A program made the position numbers and the translations under genes. This document shows positions 57,799 through 64,000 of a stretch of DNA of 64,000 bases, in pieces (position 1 is the first letter of the stretch; each line of letters starts with the position of its first letter). The notes under the pieces are model-generated. The model had not been told where the DNA came from. It saw only the letters and a program-made list of their open reading frames with translations, and did no database searches. The stretch comes from Mikania micrantha (lineage: Eukaryota; Streptophyta; Magnoliopsida; Asterales; Asteraceae), in the NCBI GenBank assembly GCA_009363875.1, contig CM018680.1, forward strand, positions 62,779,279 through 62,843,278. The letters run 5' to 3'.

Positions 57799-58320
57799 CA
57801 TCAGTGCCGGAACCAGTACTAGAACAGTGATCTCAAACAGTAACATGAACAGTACAAACTATACATATTTCATTTCATCTCATATTCATATCATGTATCA
57901 TTATCATTTCGTGTTGTCAAAGAGCAAAATTCAGAATCGATTCACAAACAAAACTTAGAAACATGGTTCATCAGTCAGATAACTATCTGGCAATACATAA
58001 CCATCATGTGATAATTTTTGTTAGGATTTTATTATGTATAAACGTATGTGAGGCTTTACAGAACAAAACAACACGGATGTTGTTATGTGAATGCTAAATC
58101 GACGGATTATTCGTAAAGGTGACGATCCGTACAAATAAATTTGAAAGTTTAAAGTTCTGAATGATATCCGATAATTAGAAAACCATATTATAAATCCTAT
58201 TTTTAAAAACCGAGTCGTTTCGTTACGGAAACAACGAAAATATGACGTTTTACGCGAAACCGAGCAGAACCGAACGAACCCGAACGAAACCGAGTATTCT
58301 AAAACCATTTTTGATGGCAA
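57799..58320. other. spacer, nothing recognised
   Basis: No supportable gene. The end of the stretch has AACCGAGC / CGAACG-type words. Confidence 0.4.
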
Positions 58321-58329
58321 ATAATGCCA

Positions 58330-60960
58330 TCATCTTTGCCACCAACTAGCCATTTCACTTCCATTTTCGAGCTCTCTCTCTCTCTAAACTCTCAGTCTAA
58401 CTTCTCTCTACAATATCTCTTCCAATTCTCAACCATTTCGAGTGTTCTTGGTGCAAAAACGACCACAATCATTCGTAGATCATGAAAGTACAAGGGATCT
58501 AAGTTTTCATCCATCATTTTAGAGATAAATCTCTAGTTTTATTTTGGTTTTTGGGTGAATCACGAACCTCATAACTTATTGTTGTGTTAACCGGTATAAA
58601 CACTTAGAAACATTGAGATAAACTCGTGTAAACAACTAGGAAGCTCTAGAAACAGACCTACAACAGGTTAGGGTTGATGAAGAAGATGATGGATGCTTGT
58701 TCGTGACAAAAACACCCAGCCGAACCTCTTTACTCCTGGCCGAACCTTAATCAGCTGTAACATGGCCAGAGCCGAACCTTTGAATGGGCCGAACCCTACC
58801 CAATACCGAACCTTGTATTAAACGAACCCAAGCACCACGAACCAGTTAACCACAAACCTCAAATGGCCGAACCTTGGCCATACAAACCCTAGTGGAGACG
58901 AACCTAAATGCGAGTGAAGCTGGGAGAGGTTGAGACACGAACCTTGGCTAGCACCGAACCCAATTAGCCGAACCCTACTAGTGGGCGAACCTTGAGTGAC
59001 CGAACCATCATGCATTCACGAATTCCATTGGGACAAACCTACCAGTCTCATGAACCCATGATAGCCGAACCTAGGAATCCCAAACCTAGGGTGGGTGAAC
59101 CTGCATCTTGTTCGAACCTTGGGACAACCTAATTCATTACTAGCGAACCTAAGGCCTTTATGCATATCATGGACTGTAATTTATACGAGCCAAGGGAATA
59201 GACATACGAATACACAAAATAAAGGATAAACAAAGGAATATGTGGACATGGTATTGGGTGTGCCTGGGATGGGTTACGTGATTTATGCATGGGAAATTAG
59301 TGAATGTGCATAGGAAGCATACTAAGGCCTATCTTAATGATAAAGTGCAATTAAGGTGGTCATGGGTTAGGTTTTCAACAACAAAGGTTTTCTTTAAACA
59401 CACTAACAACTCAACATGAGTGTTAATATCTATTTAACTAGTTTAAAACCTATGGGAATTTAGTTGGAAAAATCATGAGGATCAAGTAATAAACTAAGGA
59501 CTTGAGTGTTGATTTGATTATTAACACCTAGCCTTAGGAAAAATCCATAAAGACATGAAATTAACCTAGATAGTTTACTTAAACCATCAAGGCAAAATTA
59601 ATCCAAGTATTGTGAAAGATTCTAGTAATGGGCCTGAGATTTGGCCCAATGGGCTTAACCGAAACCCGTCATGATAGTTATACTTATCTCATAAAACTCA
59701 TTATGTTTAATAAAGGAAAAAAATAATTATTAAACTTTGTTAAATTAAGATAAATGATTTTAATCTAATGTTTCATTTAATGTGAATTAAATTAGAAATG
59801 TTTTAAACTTGTAAAGATTGTTGTGGTATAAGGGTTACTAATGGGTAATAAGTTAGACTAGTTAGATGAAATCTTAGAAACACATTAGTACATAGGACAC
59901 TTAGTTGCACACTAAGACCAAGACTCTAGATGAGTCTATTATAAATACTTATTGAACTCGAATTCTCTTAAAATAACTTAGGAACTGAAGAAACATAGTC
60001 TACAACAACGAGTGCGCATTTTGTGGTAATTCAATACGGAGCAACACAGGTGAGTTCATTGCCCCTTTTCTAAACATTTTTGTTTTCAAACGTGGGGCTG
60101 AGATGCATGCGTAAACCTTTTTATTTAAATTGTTTTATGTAAATGCTTTTACTTATTATATGCTTTATATGTGATTGTTATACTCCTAGAATCATGTCTA
60201 GGTAATTGCTATGCAAGATTAACTATTAAGTTAACTAATTTCTCTTATGAGTAATACCTTAATTATAAAACTCTAAACAAACCCTTTGTCCATCGAGTTC
60301 AAATTCAAGAATCTAAACTCAAAGTGAAATCAAAAGAACTAAATCTAAAGATCAAATGCAATGGAATCTAATCTATTATGTGATCAGTAAAATAAGGATC
60401 CTAATCAAGAATCTATAATCAAGCATATACAATCATTGTGGAAATCATGGAATTCTAAAGATCAAAATCAAGAGAATCATGAGAATTATAACAGTGTGTG
60501 AGTCATTGAAATAATGAAATCATTAAGATCTAATGAAATCATTACTTGCTTTAATAAAGGTGGATGTCAGTTGTATGTAAATCAAGACCACATGTAACAC
60601 ACGGAAAGTCCCGACATAAATAGTAGACTCTTGTAGTCAAGCTATATGGGCATAACTTAAACTATCAAAAGAAATCAAGAGAATCAAAGAAGATCAAGTT
60701 TCAAAGGATATCCTTAAAGTCCTGGCATGTACAGTAGACCAATGGGTCAAGCTGATATGGGCATCATAAAAGTCCCGACACATACAGGTAGACTCCTTGT
60801 GGGTCATGCCTAATATGGGACACGCGAGAGAGGGTACAACTTGGACAACCACCAACAACTAAGTCTAATTGATTGAGTAAAATAAGGCCCAATCATCATG
60901 TCTTAGTTGTATTTAAATGCTTAGTTATAAATTTAATTAAACATTTAATATTATATTCCC
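58330..60960 (+). mobile_element. LTR-like block, plus orientation
   Basis: Shares blocks in the same order, but inverted, with 60998-64000: a U3-like part rich in CCGAACC, GGAACTGAAGAAA, CGCATTTTGTG, then GATGCATGCGTAAAC and ATCATGTCTAGGTAA. This is consistent with a Tekay/Del-type LTR. Its terminal bases were not found: the right end is lost where the other block begins. Confidence 0.5.
58705..59160 (+). repeat. CCGAACCTT-type motif array
   Basis: About two dozen occurrences of (C)CGAACC(T) at irregular spacing of about 15-30 bp. Matching motifs on the other strand lie at about 63795-63985. Confidence 0.75.
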
Positions 60961-61061
60961 ACAAGTGCTTTGGGGTAATCATGAATACATGGTAAACTGT
61001 CACACCCCGAGCCGGCGGGGTTGGATCGGAGTCCCCGTCGGGAGGAAGGTTCCCAGGGCGC

Positions 61062-61440
61062 TAAGGGTGTTCAAAATATCCGAAACTCAAAAAAATTCGA
61101 AATCCGAATCGTATCCGAAACCCGAAAAAACCGTATCCGAAATCTTTTTCGGGTTTTTCGGGTTATTCGGGTCGGATAATATGATTTTAGTTTCGGGTCG
61201 GATCGGGTTTCGGATATGCAAAAAGTGGTTTTTTCGGGTCGGATATCCGAAAAACCCGAAAAAAACAGGGTTATTCGGGTTGTTCGGGTTATTCGGATGA
61301 ACGAATTCGGGTTTTTCGGGTTATTCGGGTTTTTCGGGTCGGATAATATATTACGAATTTCGGGTCGGGTCGGGTTTCGGATAGACCAAAAAAATTTCGC
61401 AACCCGAATAACTCGTTATCCGACCCGATGAACACCCCTA
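61062..61440. mobile_element. hAT MITE with perfect 8-bp TSD
   Basis: 379 bp. The ends TAAGGGTGTTCA and, on the complement, TAGGGGTGTTCA differ by one base. CAGGGCGC flanks both sides (61054-61061 and 61441-61448). The interior is a run of TTCGGGT / ACCCGAA words. The fragment at 1750 in the SCPL intron is related. Confidence 0.9.
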
Positions 61441-62399
61441 CAGGGCGCGATATCGTGAGTGTTAATTAAGGTGATCAGATTGTTTACATTGCACATGATA
61501 TAACTGAGAAATGCTAAATAGGATAGAATTTCAAAGTTAAATTACATCCGTGTCGTTCATAATTTAACAATGTAAATTTATCATAAACATCATAAGATAA
61601 CTATCTTGTATCTATACAAGATATACAAAACAATTGTTTAATGATTTTTCAAAAATATGCAGGTCCAAAAATACTAAGTCTTCTAACTGAAGTCCTAGTC
61701 CAAAAGCATAGGCTTCTTAATTGACTTGTTCGTCACCTGAGAAGTCATGCAAAATCAAGTCAACACATGGTTGGTGAGTTCATATAGTTTTAAAATTTTG
61801 AAAGTGATTTGTAAACCTCTTCGGTAAAGACCTTAACCTCATTAACTCCACATGTAATATCCGGATCGGTATGCTTATATATAGGGCATATGTAGGGTCG
61901 AACTTACCGCCCGCCCAACCAACATCCCACCACATACTAATCCACATATGACACTGTTGTTAATAATAATTAAGCATTTTTATCCTTATCCTTAAACCCA
62001 TAAGTTCTTCAGTTTGTTGTCCCTGTAATTACAATCATTTGAAATCCACATTGATTTCATAAGGTCATCACACAAATAAGATCAACCACAAAAATTGTAG
62101 AACAGTTATAAATGTTTAATTAAATAAATAAACAAACATTTAATAAAATTTAAGTCGTAATGATTGGGGCCTTGGTCAAACTCGAGTAGACTAGTCTTTC
62201 AATCAAGGTACTTAGTAGTTAGGGAACTCTGTAAATATCATCAAACATATGACCTACAAATCAAACGGTCTAGCTAGGACTTCTTGAAATGTAGGATTTT
62301 TGTTTCGTACTTGATTCGTTTGTTTCGTTGGCATATGTTATCTTTGATATTTCCCAGACTTTCCCCTGAAAATGATTTATTGATTCGTGTGTTGTTGTT

Positions 62400-62710
62400 A
62401 CAAGATGTACTTGATTCGTTGATCATGGAATACTAGATTCGTTGATCAAATGGACTCTTGATTCGTTATTCATCAAACACTTGATTTGTTGAACATTGAA
62501 TATTAGCTTTGCAAAGATAGTTTCATTTGATTCATTGACTCACACACTTGATTTGTCAAAATGTTTCGTTTGATTCGTTGAAATCCCACACTTGTTTCGT
62601 CAAAATAGTTTCGTTTGATTCGTTGAACTCACACTTGTTTTGTCAAAAATGTTTCGTTTGATTCGTTGAAATCCCACACTTGTTTCGTCAAAATAGTTTC
62701 GTTTGAAATG
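62400..62710. repeat. minisatellite in the LTR, about 46-bp unit
   Basis: Units built from GTTTCGTTTGATTCGTTGA followed by a CACACTTGTTTCGTC-type stretch, the last three or four very alike, the earlier ones decayed. Confidence 0.7.
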
Positions 62711-64000
62711 TTTAGTTTAACTCAATTATTCACTTAGATTATAAGTAAATAAACTTAGTAAAACCTGCATAAAATTTACCTAGACATGATCTAGGATATC
62801 ATTCATACATGTAAAACATATATAATTTAAAAGCATTTAAGTAAACAATTTAAATAAAACAGTTTACGCATGCTTCTCATCCCCGCGTTTTAAAACAAAA
62901 TGTTAGAAAAGGGGAAATGAACTCACTTGTGTTTCTATGTAACTGATCTAACACAAAATGCGCGCTTGTTCTGGTAGCTTAGTTTTCTTCAGTTCCTGAG
63001 TTATTTTATAAGAGTTTGAATACGATAAGTATACGTAATAGTCTTCGTACCTAAGGTCTCAGTCTTAGTGTGTGTAACTAAGTGTCCTAGGTTACTAAGT
63101 GTCTCTATGATCTAATCTAACTTAGTTACCCTTTTTATGACCCCAAATCCCATGTTTAATTACATCATCTTACTTTTAAATTTTACGAAATTCGGGCAGA
63201 GTCTCCTTTGTATTTAGTTCAAATCCAGACAATTATATTGTCCACTTACAACAAATTTCCCACAAGATAAGAATAATAAATCCTTAACTAAACATTTATA
63301 AGTAAATTCTATTAAATTTATTAATGTTTAGAAAGTTATTTAATTCTAATTTAACATATTCATCAAACATTTTATTACTTGAATTTAAATGACATTTGAC
63401 ACACGACGGGCCTTAGTCAGGCCCATTGAACCCACTTAGGCCCGGTGATCGTATTTATCTGTCACTTGATTGTTACTCAAAACCCATGTATCACTTGACA
63501 TAATAACTAAACTATTTGTGCTAACAACTCAAGTGGAGTTATTAATGTGTGACAATAAACCCTTGTTATGGCGATTCTAACCCACCATTGATTTCATCAC
63601 CTTACCTTTATTCAATGTCACTAGTATATATATATTTCATGCACCCATGCACACACATACTTAGAGTATCCAATGCATGCACCTTATGAGATCATTTCTC
63701 ATGAGAAACCTAGGTTGATGGCCAACTAACTATTCCCTAAGTTCTCCACATTAGTTTTTGATAGCCATAAGTTCGACATTAACCTATTTATACAACAATT
63801 AGGTTCGGGTTTCAATTAGGGCAGCAGACCTATTGGATTTAGCCAAGGGTTCCGCTAATTTTAATGGAAAGGTTCGGCTATCTTTTAACTCCAACGAACC
63901 CTAAGGGTTCGGCCACATGCATGCATTTGACCTAAGGTTCGCTAGCCATGAAGTTAAACCTAGGTTTGTCCCTTTCCGGTCATAGGTTTGCATGTCATTG

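Larger units (their letters stand above)
60998..64000 (-). mobile_element. LTR of a Ty3-gypsy element, minus orientation, running off the window
   Basis: On the plus strand it starts TGTCACACCCCGAGCCGG, the complement of a GGGGTGTGACA LTR end typical of Tekay/Del elements. It continues at least 3 kb to the window edge. No primer-binding site lies beside it, so it may be a solo LTR. A hAT MITE is inserted 64 bp from its end. Confidence 0.55.

Noticed and set aside
60965..61431. Open frames of 111 and 71 codons
   Set aside because: Read from the TTCGGGT repeats of the hAT MITE.

Overview
The window is plant nuclear DNA. The evidence is introns with GT/AG borders, plant transposon families throughout (Ty1-copia, Ty3-gypsy, Mutator-like, PIF/Harbinger, hAT), AT-rich spacers and a plant serine-carboxypeptidase-like gene. 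Family content (a SIRE-like gag, a Tekay-like Ty3 element, MULEs carrying Ulp1 and OTU proteases, ATHILA ORF1-like genes) suggests a large eudicot genome, possibly Asteraceae; that placement is inference. No rRNA, tRNA or CRISPR was seen. Only one ordinary host gene is convincing: the last five exons of a serine carboxypeptidase-like protein at the left edge. Almost everything else is nested transposons.

Layout. 1.2-2.9 kb: 3' end of the SCPL gene with a MITE-like insert in one intron. 3.5-4.2 kb: Harbinger-like MITE (TSD TAA). 5.16-6.89 kb: solo LTR (TSD GAAGT). 7.36-9.06 kb: compact non-coding LTR element (TSD CAGTC). 9-13.5 kb: mostly featureless AT-rich DNA. 13.56-15.18 kb: Harbinger element with a decayed Myb-like gene. 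15.495-31.652 kb: a 16-kb Mutator-like element of Kaonashi (KI) type. It has 2.16-kb terminal inverted repeats, a broken FAR1-type transposase on +, a broken Ulp1-like protease on -, and two intact small divergent ORFs between them. A 4.16-kb gag-only copia element (TSD CCTGT) sits in its left repeat. The inverted symmetry runs about 1.1 kb beyond both ends of the MULE into copied Harbinger DNA, so the whole structure is a palindrome with arms of about 3.26 kb.

32.77-37.05 kb (copy A, 5' truncated) and 37.161-52.267 kb (copy B, TSD TACATATT) are two members of a second MULE family. Each has the same order: MULE transposase, AT-hook-like linker, OTU-type cysteine protease in the same reading unit, then a separate ATHILA ORF1-like gene. 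Copy B is split between transposase and OTU by an 8.4-kb Ty3 element on the minus strand (TSD CAAAC), whose gag-pol is whole except for one stop codon and a deleted C-terminus. 52.3-56.1 kb holds a minisatellite, a Harbinger MITE, hAT-like MITEs and three related fold-back elements separated by (TA)n. 57.4-57.8 kb is a fragment of a gypsy-type gag-like domain. 58.3-64 kb holds two related LTR-like blocks in opposite orientation, one carrying a clean hAT MITE.

The most interesting content is the pair of unrelated MULE families side by side, each encoding a ubiquitin/SUMO-system protease. Also notable are the palindrome extending past the MULE ends, the two intact small ORFs with their own TATA boxes, and an 11-bp motif (GGT[A/C]CGTAATT) scattered in both orientations through the non-coding parts of the 16-kb MULE. 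Alignments, percent identities and motif counts were done by eye.
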